NCBI GenBank assembly: GCA_012797505.1
Contig: JAAZOZ010000414.1
Location: 1 to 5,403 of the forward strand
Reading direction: 5' to 3'
Source of the DNA: Smithella sp.
GTDB taxonomy: Bacteria > Desulfobacterota > Syntrophia > Syntrophales > Smithellaceae
DNA length: 5,403 nt
The translations under genes were made by a program, and so were the position numbers. Below, piece after piece: positions 1-5,403 of this stretch (position 1 is the first letter of the stretch; each line of letters starts with the position of its first letter). The notes beneath the pieces were generated by a model. It worked only from the letters and a program-made list of their open reading frames with translations. It was not told the origin of the DNA and did not search any database.

Positions 1-342
1 AAAACCATCGGCAGTTCCATCAAGGACTACAACAGGCAGCGCGAGGTATCCGGCAAGGAATATCGAATCTTATTGTTAAGCTCGGCAGATGGGCTGGGTG
101 GCAGAATGACAAGTTTGTTTTCCAGGAATCTGTCAAAACTTAAAGGCTTAAACAGCAAGCTAAACGTAAGAACTGCAACAAGTTCTACGTATGAAGTGGT
201 TTTAACATACAAAGGCGATGTTCCTTTTAACGACGCAGTGACTGAGGTTCTCGACAGTATGCCCGCTATGAGCCAGGCTGATTTTGAAGTAGCAGGCACA
301 ACCGTTACCATCTGTCTGGAGGGCAAAAACCGTTGTAAATAG
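1..342 (+). CDS. Unrecognised protein, C-terminal part (5' end outside window)
   Basis: The frame is open from the first base and ends at a TAA at 340-342, giving 113 visible residues. Any start lies upstream; internal TTG or ATG codons are not convincing starts because the frame runs through them. By eye the last ~90 residues alternate strand and helix: a strand (EYRILLLSS), a helix (GRMTSLFSRNLSKLKGL), two strands around NVRTATSSTYEVVLTY, a second helix (PFNDAVTEVLDSMP) and a final strand (ADFEVAGTTVTICLE). This could be a small ferredoxin-like alpha/beta domain, but that is inference. The gene lies 82 nt before a large exported protein on the same strand with no clear terminator between them, so it is probably the upstream member of the same operon. 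I do not recognise the family and assign no function. Confidence 0.75.
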   Translation, partial: KTIGSSIKDYNRQREVSGKEYRILLLSSADGLGGRMTSLFSRNLSKLKGLNSKLNVRTATSSTYEVVLTYKGDVPFNDAVTEVLDSMPAMSQADFEVAGTTVTICLEGKNRCK

Positions 343-414
343 TCACAAATATACAACTTGCTTTTTTTGCTGACCGGCAAATTAAAACCAGGTTCGCATG
401 TGAGAATCAACCTT

Positions 415-421
415 GAGAGGT
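415..421 (+). promoter_or_regulatory. Ribosome binding site deciding the start of the 727-residue exported protein
   Basis: The purine-rich GAGAGG (415-420) sits 4 nt before the ATG at 425. The alternative in-frame TTG at 413 overlaps this site and would add four residues ahead of a textbook signal peptide (MKRLIF...), so the ATG at 425 is preferred. Confidence 0.6.
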
Positions 422-424
422 ATT

Positions 425-2608
425 ATGAAACGCTTAATTTTTATAGTTATTTTGCTGTCTATTTGTCTGCTGCCCACCGTGCCGGAAGCCGCGCCAAAAG
501 TTTATCCTGTAAAAAGAGTCTTCGGCTTTCGTCAAAGTACTCTGGCAAATGCGCCGGCCTTTCAAAAATGGGTTGCGTCCCGGAGCGCCGCGGGAGAAAT
601 GCGTGAAGCCCGCAGCATTCTCTCCAAAGAATTTGAAGCGCAGTTCAAAAAAACTTTTGGTTCTCTGTCCGCGGACAACATCACGGATGTAAATAAACAC
701 GAAGTGCTTGTTGCTTCTTTGCACCTTTTGCGGGCATCGGAATACACTGTGCCCAAAATTGGATTTTCCGAGGTTTCCATGCCCATCACCTTGAGCATTA
801 TCATCACCAATCCGGCCACGGGAGAAGCTCTGTATTCGTTTACCAAAACAGCTTACGCGACCACGCGGGTTGTAAAAACAAACGGCGGCAATAAGGAAGT
901 CCTATCGCAGGAATTACCATCTCAAAATGCCGGCAGCCAGGAGCAGTTGCTCGCGGCGGAAAGGAATGCACAGGAGGCAGAGGAAGATAGAGAGATGTTT
1001 GTTAATGCCCGTCCCAGCGACCAGGAACAGGCCCAGATGATTGCCAACTCTGGGGCTAACTATCAGGCCCTGGTTGCGTCTCTCCTCGAAGAAGCAAAAG
1101 CCGGCTACAATCCGTCAAACATCGAAATCAAAATAGCGGATATCTGGAAGGGTTTTTATATTCTGGACAAAGGCAGCAAGTTCGGAATCGTTAAAGGCGA
1201 TAACATAACAGACGCTTCCGGGAATGAACTGACGGTAGTCCATGCGGCGGAAAATTACGCCGTCGCCCAGAGTCTCTTGGGTAAAGTTGACAGGGACAGA
1301 AAGTTTTTTAAATACAGCACGGGGAGCGCCGCCGGGCAGTTTAATAAACCACGGGTCTTAACCATGCATGAGGGATGGAGAGATCCGATTTTAAGAGAAA
1401 TATCCTATATTTTTGATTCCCAGGTACCCAAAGAATCTGCCTTTACACTTCTTCCGGTAAACGAACATTTTACCAGACTGCTTCATTGCGTTGCCCAGGA
1501 CACATATGCCGGAAAGTATGAAACTACCAACCAGCGGGCCATGCCGAATTATCTGATAAAATTTAGCGCAACCAAACCGCGATTTTACACCATCAGTGAA
1601 GAGGGAAAATTCAGTCAGCACATCTATGAGCAAAGCGTGGTGGGCGAGCTTCTGGACAGGCAGGGTCGGGTTTTGTTTTCTGCCGTGGGGACAGACCGGA
1701 TTGAAGATGAAAATGTAGCCGGTATGGTTTTTGCCGTAAAGGATCGGCTGGAAATCCTGCTAAAAAATGCCACGGTACAACTGGCAAAGCAGTTCTCAAA
1801 CGCCATCAAGTTTTCGCGTTTTGAGTTGCCGGTGACCGGCATTGACGGCAAGGTTATTGAAATAAAAGATAAATCAATGGATTTGCGCATCGGAAAGGAT
1901 GTTGTCATTTATCGCAATATCGGGAGTATTAAAGGCATTGCTACGGACGTTGTTGTGCCGCTTTGGCAAGCTGCTGTAGTGGATGTTCAGAATGATACGG
2001 TAAAACTCAACCTGATCATGAAGCTGACGGATGAAGAGATTTCCGTTTCCACGGATGACCTGGTCATTATGGATGCTGTATCCGCCGCCGGCGCTGCCAA
2101 TCAAAGCAATACGTCCATAAAATACTGCACACACGAACGATCGCAGCGGGGACCGCTGGCAATTGACGATTTTGAAGTTGTATCAAGAGCATACGGTTAT
2201 CTGTCGCCTTACACTTTATATAATCAAGACGAGGATTTTACCAAAAAAATCCGGGATGCGGCAAAATTCGGCGGATTCAGGGATACGCTGGAACTGAATA
2301 AGACAGACACGGCGGGCCGCTGCTTACTGCCGGTTTATCGGGCAAGCAGGGGAGAAAAAGGGACAGATCAGACAATCATCAACTGCGACGAAAATGGATT
2401 TTGTACTGACACCATAGAAATCGCTGTCGGTTATCGGTTGTATATCAATAATGAAAGAAAGGGGGGATCTGCATCTAAAACCAAAGTGACCGTCAAAGAC
2501 TGTAAACGCGATGTTTGTGCGCCGGTTATGCAGAGCGAATTGAGCAAAATTAACCGCGACCTGCTCAAGGCGAATATTGTTCAAATTATTTTTAAACAAG
2601 GAGAATGA
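425..2608 (+). CDS. Large exported protein with FlgT-like segments, function unknown
   Basis: A 727-residue protein with a Sec signal peptide: Lys-Arg at residues 2-3, a hydrophobic core at 4-16, and probable cleavage near A22/A23. Cys14 lies inside the core and lacks a proper lipobox, so it is probably not a lipoprotein. Visible regions are: an alpha/beta N-terminal part (about 25-150); a Gln/Glu/Ala-rich, probably helical linker (about 161-200); a beta-rich segment with GSKFGIVKGDN (about 236-290); an alpha/beta segment (about 340-470) with YLIKFSAT and GRVLFSAVGTD; a second beta-rich segment (about 473-555) with LRIGKDVVIYRNIGSIKG; and a C-terminal region with six cysteines (568, 633, 654, 660, 693, 698) that could form disulfides in the periplasm. 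The two KGD/GKD-type beta segments and the domain between them resemble the M and C domains of flagellar assembly protein T, judged by eye only. No flagellar gene is visible nearby, so a flagellar role is not claimed. It is co-transcribed with the next exported protein. Confidence 0.8.
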   Translation: MKRLIFIVILLSICLLPTVPEAAPKVYPVKRVFGFRQSTLANAPAFQKWVASRSAAGEMREARSILSKEFEAQFKKTFGSLSADNITDVNKHEVLVASLHLLRASEYTVPKIGFSEVSMPITLSIIITNPATGEALYSFTKTAYATTRVVKTNGGNKEVLSQELPSQNAGSQEQLLAAERNAQEAEEDREMFVNARPSDQEQAQMIANSGANYQALVASLLEEAKAGYNPSNIEIKIADIWKGFYILDKGSKFGIVKGDNITDASGNELTVVHAAENYAVAQSLLGKVDRDRKFFKYSTGSAAGQFNKPRVLTMHEGWRDPILREISYIFDSQVPKESAFTLLPVNEHFTRLLHCVAQDTYAGKYETTNQRAMPNYLIKFSATKPRFYTISEEGKFSQHIYEQSVVGELLDRQGRVLFSAVGTDRIEDENVAGMVFAVKDRLEILLKNATVQLAKQFSNAIKFSRFELPVTGIDGKVIEIKDKSMDLRIGKDVVIYRNIGSIKGIATDVVVPLWQAAVVDVQNDTVKLNLIMKLTDEEISVSTDDLVIMDAVSAAGAANQSNTSIKYCTHERSQRGPLAIDDFEVVSRAYGYLSPYTLYNQDEDFTKKIRDAAKFGGFRDTLELNKTDTAGRCLLPVYRASRGEKGTDQTIINCDENGFCTDTIEIAVGYRLYINNERKGGSASKTKVTVKDCKRDVCAPVMQSELSKINRDLLKANIVQIIFKQGE
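2598..2603 (+). promoter_or_regulatory. Shine-Dalgarno site of the small exported protein
   Basis: AAGGAG ends 8 nt before the ATG at 2612. It lies inside the last codons of the upstream gene (stop at 2606-2608). An ATG at 2605 is closer to the site but out of frame, and so is not the start. Confidence 0.75.
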
Positions 2609-2611
2609 AAA

Positions 2612-3283
2612 ATGAGGCTAAATCGAGTTATTATTGTTGGAATCCTTTTTGCTGTGCTGTCATTGGGTACGGCATACGCCGGACTTTTTGACGCTGTGAC
2701 ATCTATAGCCGGTGGCGGGTCTTCAGGTGGTGACGATCTTGATACATTTCTTGTGAGAGCAAAAACGGCAGAAGAATTGATAAATAATAGCACAAAATCA
2801 ATGTTTAAGGCCATCGCTTCAGATAAGGAACAGGCTCAACTTGAAGCAAAGCAAAAAAAGCTAAACGAAACAACTGATCCCAAGGAAAAGGAAGCCCTTC
2901 AGCGCGAATTAACAGAAAGTCAATTGGCAGTAATAAAAAAAGAGGCAGGTAACGAAGAACTTCAAAAAGAAGCCTCGAAATGGAGTGACAAAAAAAAGGA
3001 ACATGTCGCCAATGCATTTTTTAACTACGCATTAGGCGCTTTGCAGGCCGGTTTAATTGTCAAGGACGGAAAAGCCCTTGTGACCAATCCGGCCAACGCT
3101 GTGAAAGCGGCAACAAAATTAGGGGAAGTTAAAGATGCAATCGCATCGCTTGGTGGAATTGCATCAGGCTCGGTTACTATGATCAGCTCGCTGAAAACAT
3201 TCATGTCTGCTGCAAACATATCGGCGACGATACCCAAAACCGCAACCGACAAACCTAAACCGCAAGCTGACGTAGACGATTAA
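2612..3283 (+). CDS. Small exported helical protein, function unknown
   Basis: A 223-residue protein with a clear Sec signal peptide and an AYA cleavage site after residue 23, leaving a mature protein of 200 residues. The mature part begins with a short hydrophobic stretch and a Gly/Ser-rich linker (about 31-42). A Lys/Glu/Gln-rich, probably coiled-coil helix follows (about 71-131). Next is an Ala/Gly-rich, mildly hydrophobic helical region (about 132-205), and the protein ends in a charged Lys/Pro/Asp tail. There is no cysteine, unlike the upstream partner. The gene starts 3 nt after the stop of the 727-residue protein and ends in a double stop (TAATAA at 3281-3286), so the two are translated from one message and probably act together in the periplasm. 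I do not recognise the family; a structural or chaperone-like partner for the larger protein is possible but is only inference from position. Confidence 0.85.
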   Translation: MRLNRVIIVGILFAVLSLGTAYAGLFDAVTSIAGGGSSGGDDLDTFLVRAKTAEELINNSTKSMFKAIASDKEQAQLEAKQKKLNETTDPKEKEALQRELTESQLAVIKKEAGNEELQKEASKWSDKKKEHVANAFFNYALGALQAGLIVKDGKALVTNPANAVKAATKLGEVKDAIASLGGIASGSVTMISSLKTFMSAANISATIPKTATDKPKPQADVDD

Positions 3284-3332
3284 TAAGGAAGATAGGTTTT
3301 CCCGACTCATGCATGGTTAGCATCTCTACCAA

Positions 3333-3370
3333 TCCTCTGGTTTTCAGACATGTGTTTGAAAACCAGAGGA
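3333..3370 (+). terminator. Strong stem-loop after the exported-protein operon
   Basis: A perfect 14-bp inverted repeat (TCCTCTGGTTTTCA at 3333-3346, its complement at 3357-3370) encloses a 10-nt loop, itself partly self-complementary (ACATGT). It begins 50 nt after the stop of the exported helical protein. The sequence that follows (AATCTCTTCT) is only moderately T-rich, so this may be a weak terminator, a 3'-end stabilising hairpin, or a protein-binding palindrome. The next element downstream has a better T-run. Confidence 0.5.
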
Positions 3371-3385
3371 AATCTCTTCTGAAAC

Positions 3386-3439
3386 GGGGACGGCTCTATT
3401 TTCCGCAAAGTGAAAGCGGCAATAAATAGAACCGTTTCT
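3386..3439. repeat. REP-like palindromic repeat, copy A
   Basis: About 54 bp, matching copy B at 4313-4365 in the same orientation. The first 30 positions agree at 26, the right-arm core AAATAGAACCGT is identical, and the centre and the last four bases differ. Copy A has a less perfect stem than copy B (right end GTTTC instead of GTCCCC). Confidence 0.75.
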
Positions 3440-3444
3440 TTTTT
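3386..3444 (+). terminator. Palindromic repeat copy A with T-run; likely terminator of the + strand operon
   Basis: The left arm GGGGACGGCTCTATTT (3386-3401) pairs with AAATAGAACCGTTTC (3424-3438), with one C/A mismatch and some G-U pairs near the base. An inner CCGC (3403-3406) pairs with GCGG (3416-3419). The hairpin is followed at once by six T (3439-3444), as expected of a Rho-independent terminator for the operon ending at 3283. The same unit occurs again at 4313-4365, so this is a dispersed palindromic repeat as well as a terminator candidate. Confidence 0.6.
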
Positions 3445-3479
3445 CCGAATGACCTTGTCCTTGAGCGCTGATGACAGCT

Positions 3480-3857
3480 TCATCGCCGTCCGTCGGCATA
3501 CAGCCCGAACTGGACAGAGAAATCCGTCGCCTCGACCACCGGTTTGAGGTTTCGATTCACCTTTTCCATCTTTACAATGCCGTAACGGGCCATCGTCTTC
3601 AATGTGCGGGAAAGATTACTGCTGCTTCTGCCCGTCGCTTCTTCCAGCTCTTTGAGGGATTCCGGCTTTCGTTCCAGGATGGTTTTGAGCAACAACTGAT
3701 TCTCATTACTCAGGACCTGCGCCATGGATTGCAGCGATTCGAACCAGATTTTAGGCTCATCGGATTTTGGGCGGTATTGCCCACGGGCGATGGCCAAGGA
3801 TCGCTTTTTATAATCCTGATAAGAAATAATGCCAATATTCAGCACTTTCTGTTTCAT
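3480..3857 (-). CDS. Winged-helix antitoxin / transcriptional repressor (HVO_A0114-like)
   Basis: A 125-residue DNA-binding protein. The N-terminal third is basic and helical. Residues about 50-92 form a helix-turn-helix of the MarR/ArsR-like winged type: LSNENQLLLKTI, then SLKELEEATGR as the positioning helix, then SSSNLSRTLKTMARYGIV as the recognition region, with a basic wing (MEKVNRNLKP) after it. This pattern matches the putative DNA-binding proteins (HVO_A0114 type) usually encoded beside TumE/DUF6516 toxins. The start codon overlaps the upstream toxin's stop by 4 nt (ATGA). AAAGG lies 7 nt ahead of the start, inside the toxin gene, so translation is coupled but has its own good ribosome site. 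It is the likely antitoxin and autorepressor of the pair. The family fold is fairly certain; the antitoxin role rests on the partner gene. Confidence 0.8.
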   Translation of the reverse strand: MKQKVLNIGIISYQDYKKRSLAIARGQYRPKSDEPKIWFESLQSMAQVLSNENQLLLKTILERKPESLKELEEATGRSSSNLSRTLKTMARYGIVKMEKVNRNLKPVVEATDFSVQFGLYADGRR

Positions 3858-4240
3858 TTTTCTACCTTTCCTTCCTGCCCCATGATTTTTTCAACTTCGC
3901 GCCAGAAATCCTCCAGCAACTGACTGGCCGATGCGTACTCATAGGGCGATACCTTGTCGCATTTGTGCTTGTGATCCCAAGTGATCTTCCTTGCACCGTA
4001 ACCTTTTTTTGCCGTCCGCACGGCATGGGCGTTGTCGAATCCGAGAACCCGCCGGTTGTACCGATCGTGCAGCGTCAGGGAATAACTGACGCCATGAGGA
4101 ATATGCTGTTGCGGTATGACACGGTGCGCCTCGAACTTGGTCCAAAAGCCGCTGTTCATGGGAAAGATTTCACCATCCAAATGCAACAGGGTGACAAGGG
4201 TTTCATCTTCCATTTCTTTCAGGCGGCTTTTGGTCTTCAT
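3854..4240 (-). CDS. TumE/DUF6516-like toxin of a toxin-antitoxin pair
   Basis: A 128-residue protein with the layout of the TumE (DUF6516) family: a central YSLTLHDRYNRRVLGFDNAH (53-72), where GFDN/H resembles the conserved GYDN/H block; a WDHKHK motif (88-93) matching the family's conserved DHxH; and a C-terminal SASQLLEDFWREVEKI helix (104-119) matching the usual LLxDFWxxV. D69, D89, H90 and H92 are the residues most likely to be functional. It is the first gene of a two-gene operon with the winged-helix protein. The start at 4240 has no evident Shine-Dalgarno site. An internal Met (residue 10, MEDETLV) is a possible alternative that would keep all conserved motifs. Family membership is well supported by motifs plus partner; the biochemical target is not visible from the sequence. 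Confidence 0.8.
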   Translation of the reverse strand: MKTKSRLKEMEDETLVTLLHLDGEIFPMNSGFWTKFEAHRVIPQQHIPHGVSYSLTLHDRYNRRVLGFDNAHAVRTAKKGYGARKITWDHKHKCDKVSPYEYASASQLLEDFWREVEKIMGQEGKVEK

Positions 4241-4250
4241 GGTCGTTTTA

Positions 4251-4271
4251 AACTATCACCAGATGATAATT
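4251..4271. promoter_or_regulatory. Imperfect palindrome upstream of the toxin gene, candidate operator
   Basis: A 21-bp imperfect palindrome whose core is TATCACCAGATGATA (4254-4268), with 8 of 10 positions pairing around A4261. It ends 10 bp before the toxin start codon. Its position fits autoregulation by the winged-helix antitoxin, but binding is inferred. Confidence 0.5.
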
Positions 4272-4289
4272 AACGCAAGGACTCTTCAA
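4263..4289 (-). promoter_or_regulatory. Candidate promoter of the toxin-antitoxin operon
   Basis: On the - strand, TTGAAG (4289-4284) and TATCAT (4268-4263) resemble -35 and -10 elements, but the 15-bp spacing is short. The -10 candidate lies inside the palindrome at 4251-4271, so a bound repressor would block it. The transcript would have a very short leader before the toxin ATG. Confidence 0.35.
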
Positions 4290-4301
4290 TCCATTACGCC
4301 T

Positions 4302-4365
4302 CAAACAAAAAAGGGGACGGTTCTATTTCCCGCGAACTGAAACGAGAAAAAATAGAACCGTCCCC
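4302..4365 (-). terminator. Terminator of the ABC-transporter operon formed by repeat copy B
   Basis: Read on the - strand, a perfect 16-bp stem (GGGGACGGTTCTATTT paired with AAATAGAACCGTCCCC, 21-nt loop) is followed by TTTTTTGTTTG. This is a textbook intrinsic terminator 83 bp after the permease stop at 4449. On the + strand the same hairpin is followed by ATTATTTT (4366-4373), so it could also work weakly in the other direction. Confidence 0.7.
4313..4365. repeat. REP-like palindromic repeat, copy B
   Basis: 53 bp with perfect 16-bp arms at 4313-4328 and 4350-4365. It matches copy A (3386-3439) in the same orientation, including the shared centre pattern CCGC-AA-TGAAA. The two copies bracket the toxin-antitoxin pair. 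Confidence 0.8.
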
Positions 4366-4448
4366 ATTATTTTGAAACTCCGGCGGACGTCTTTTGGGTT
4401 CATCCACGCTTTTATTCACAGAGATGCCCGACGGGGTCGAAAGCGTCC

Positions 4449-5114
4449 TTAGGTTGCAAGACCCGGCAGCGCGATCCGTTTCTCCAGTCTGCGCGCCGCT
4501 ACAACGATGACGGAAATCAGCGCCAGGTAAACCAGTCCGGCCGTCATATACGCTTTGAAAAATTGAAAATTGGTGGAGGCAACCTCCTGCATCTGGGCGA
4601 AAAAGTCATGGTACTGAATGAGGAAAGCCACGGAAGTGTCTTTCAGGTTCTGGATCGCCTGGTTGGTCAGCGAAGGAACGGACATGCGCATCACCTGCGG
4701 CACAATAATCAGCCGAAACGTTTCCCGCTCGGTAAATCCTTGGGACCGGGCGGCTTCCAGCTCGGTTTTATCCAGGCCGTTGTAGGCAGTCGCCAGATAG
4801 CGGGCATTGTAAGCGGAAACATTCAGAGTAAAACCGATGACCGCCACGGTAAATGCCGACAGACGAATACCCAGTTGCGGCAATCCATAATACATGAGAA
4901 AAAGATGAACGATCAGCGGCGTCCCGATAAAGAAGGATATAAAACCGTCCGTCCATCTCCGCACGGCTTTATGGCTGCTGAGCGTCAGGTAAAAGACGCC
5001 AACCCCTCCGATCAATCCCGTCACCGACATGATCCCCATGAGCACAACGGTGTTTTTCAAACCCGCCAGAATCTGGGGCGAGTAGGCAATCAGGTCTTGA
5101 ATAAAAGCGTCCAT
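4449..5114 (-). CDS. Polar amino-acid ABC transporter permease (HisM/GlnP type)
   Basis: A 221-residue inner-membrane permease of the histidine/glutamine/arginine importer family, at the family's usual length. The N-terminus YSPQILAGLKNTVVL (11-25) is typical. Membrane segments can be read at about 17-45, 57-78, 86-105 and 186-208, with at least one more in between. The GTPLIVHLFLMYYGLP block (64-79) corresponds to the conserved RGTPLLVQL...YFGLP, here with Ile63 in place of the usual Arg. The EAA loop (E120-Q140: EAARSQGF through RLIIVPQ) is intact and should contact the ATPase. The start lies 5 nt after the ATPase stop, with only a weak ribosome site, so translation is probably coupled. The substrate is an amino acid or close relative; which one cannot be told. 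A substrate-binding protein gene is not in view and may lie upstream of the ATPase. Confidence 0.92.
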   Translation of the reverse strand: MDAFIQDLIAYSPQILAGLKNTVVLMGIMSVTGLIGGVGVFYLTLSSHKAVRRWTDGFISFFIGTPLIVHLFLMYYGLPQLGIRLSAFTVAVIGFTLNVSAYNARYLATAYNGLDKTELEAARSQGFTERETFRLIIVPQVMRMSVPSLTNQAIQNLKDTSVAFLIQYHDFFAQMQEVASTNFQFFKAYMTAGLVYLALISVIVVAARRLEKRIALPGLAT

Positions 5115-5119
5115 AACGG

Positions 5120-5403
5120 TTACCGGTGATCGATGACACTCATGAAGAAATGTTTGATGCGCTCGTCGGCATGGTCGTAAAAGAGGCGCTCGGCAATATC
5201 CTCCGCCACGACCATTCCTTCATCCATGAAAATAATGCTGTCGGAAATATATTTCGCCAGAAACGGGTCATGCGTGACGCAGAGCATGGTGACATTTTCC
5301 AGAAAAAGCTTGTTGATGACCGTGACGACTTCCCGGGACATTTCCGGATCAAGGGCGGACGTCGGCTCATCCAGGAAAAGCACCGCCGGGTCCATGGCCA
5401 GCG
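5120..5403 (-). CDS. Amino-acid ABC transporter ATPase, C-terminal part (5' end outside window)
   Basis: About 94 residues of the C-terminal half of an ABC ATPase. The frame runs off the right edge of the window, and the first visible residues (LAMDP) follow on from the expected signature-motif helix. It holds the Walker B and D-loop (LFLDEPTSALDP), the switch histidine (CVTHD) and the closing IIFMDEGMVVAED strand-turn typical of GlnQ/HisP-type importers. The Walker A and LSGGQ signature lie outside the window. It ends at a TAA (5122-5120), 5 nt before the permease start, and powers that permease. Confidence 0.93.
   Translation of the reverse strand, partial: LAMDPAVLFLDEPTSALDPEMSREVVTVINKLFLENVTMLCVTHDPFLAKYISDSIIFMDEGMVVAEDIAERLFYDHADERIKHFFMSVIDHR

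Noticed and set aside
343..424. Promoter or terminator between the first two genes
   Set aside because: There is a T-run (361-367) and a possible short TTTGC/GCAAA stem, but the T-run precedes the stem and no -35/-10 pair with good spacing is seen.
358..606. Open frame of 82 codons on the + strand overlapping the start of the large exported protein
   Set aside because: It overlaps the signal-peptide gene in another frame, has no ribosome site and gives a Cys/Arg/Ser-rich product.
3471..3923. Open frame of 150 codons on the + strand
   Set aside because: It lies opposite the antitoxin gene, whose protein has a recognisable winged-helix fold; the + strand product has no recognisable domain and no ribosome site.
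3965..4273. Open frame of 102 codons on the + strand
   Set aside because: Antisense to the toxin gene, which has conserved family motifs; low-quality protein sequence.
3386..4365. The two repeats as terminal inverted repeats of an insertion sequence
   Set aside because: Each copy is itself a full palindrome, the two are in the same orientation, and no transposase lies between them.
3333..4373. CRISPR array
   Set aside because: Only two copies of one repeat, almost 1 kb apart, with genes in between rather than spacers.
4366..4448. Short region between repeat copy B and the permease stop
   Set aside because: No open frame, RNA or palindrome of note apart from the hairpin already listed.
4563..5129. 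Open frame of 188 codons on the + strand
   Set aside because: Antisense to a clear ABC permease; rich in His, Arg and Gln as is typical of a shadow frame.

Overview
This 5.4 kb window comes from a Gram-negative bacterial chromosome. Two of its proteins carry clear Sec signal peptides and look periplasmic or envelope-associated. Base composition is moderate, and the style of the small repeats and gene neighbourhoods is compatible with a deltaproteobacterial (Desulfobacterota-like) genome, but nothing here fixes the taxonomy.

Left part (1-3283, + strand): the 3' end of an unrecognised gene, then a 727-residue exported protein, then a 223-residue exported helical protein. The last two genes are 3 nt apart and clearly co-transcribed; the first is 82 nt upstream and probably belongs to the same operon. 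The large protein has two segments that read like the small beta-rich domain of the flagellar assembly protein FlgT, joined by an alpha/beta middle domain, plus a cysteine-containing C-terminal extension. This resemblance was judged by eye. The operon looks like an uncharacterised envelope system.

Middle part (3284-4448): a strong stem-loop, then a compact toxin-antitoxin pair on the - strand. The toxin-like gene (TumE/DUF6516 type) comes first and overlaps by 4 nt a winged-helix antitoxin/repressor gene (HVO_A0114 type). The pair is bracketed by two same-orientation copies of a 53-54 bp palindromic repeat whose arms read GGGGACGGTTCTATTT / AAATAGAACCGTCCCC. On the strand transcribed toward the module, each copy is followed by a run of six T. 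The copies can therefore act as terminators for the operons on either side and insulate the module. A 21-bp imperfect palindrome just upstream of the toxin start is a good candidate autoregulatory operator.

Right part (4449-5403, - strand): the downstream end of a polar amino-acid ABC importer operon. It holds the C-terminal part of the ATPase and, 5 nt later, a complete permease; transcription probably ends at the right-hand repeat copy. The most interesting items are the uncharacterised exported operon and the repeat-bracketed toxin-antitoxin module.
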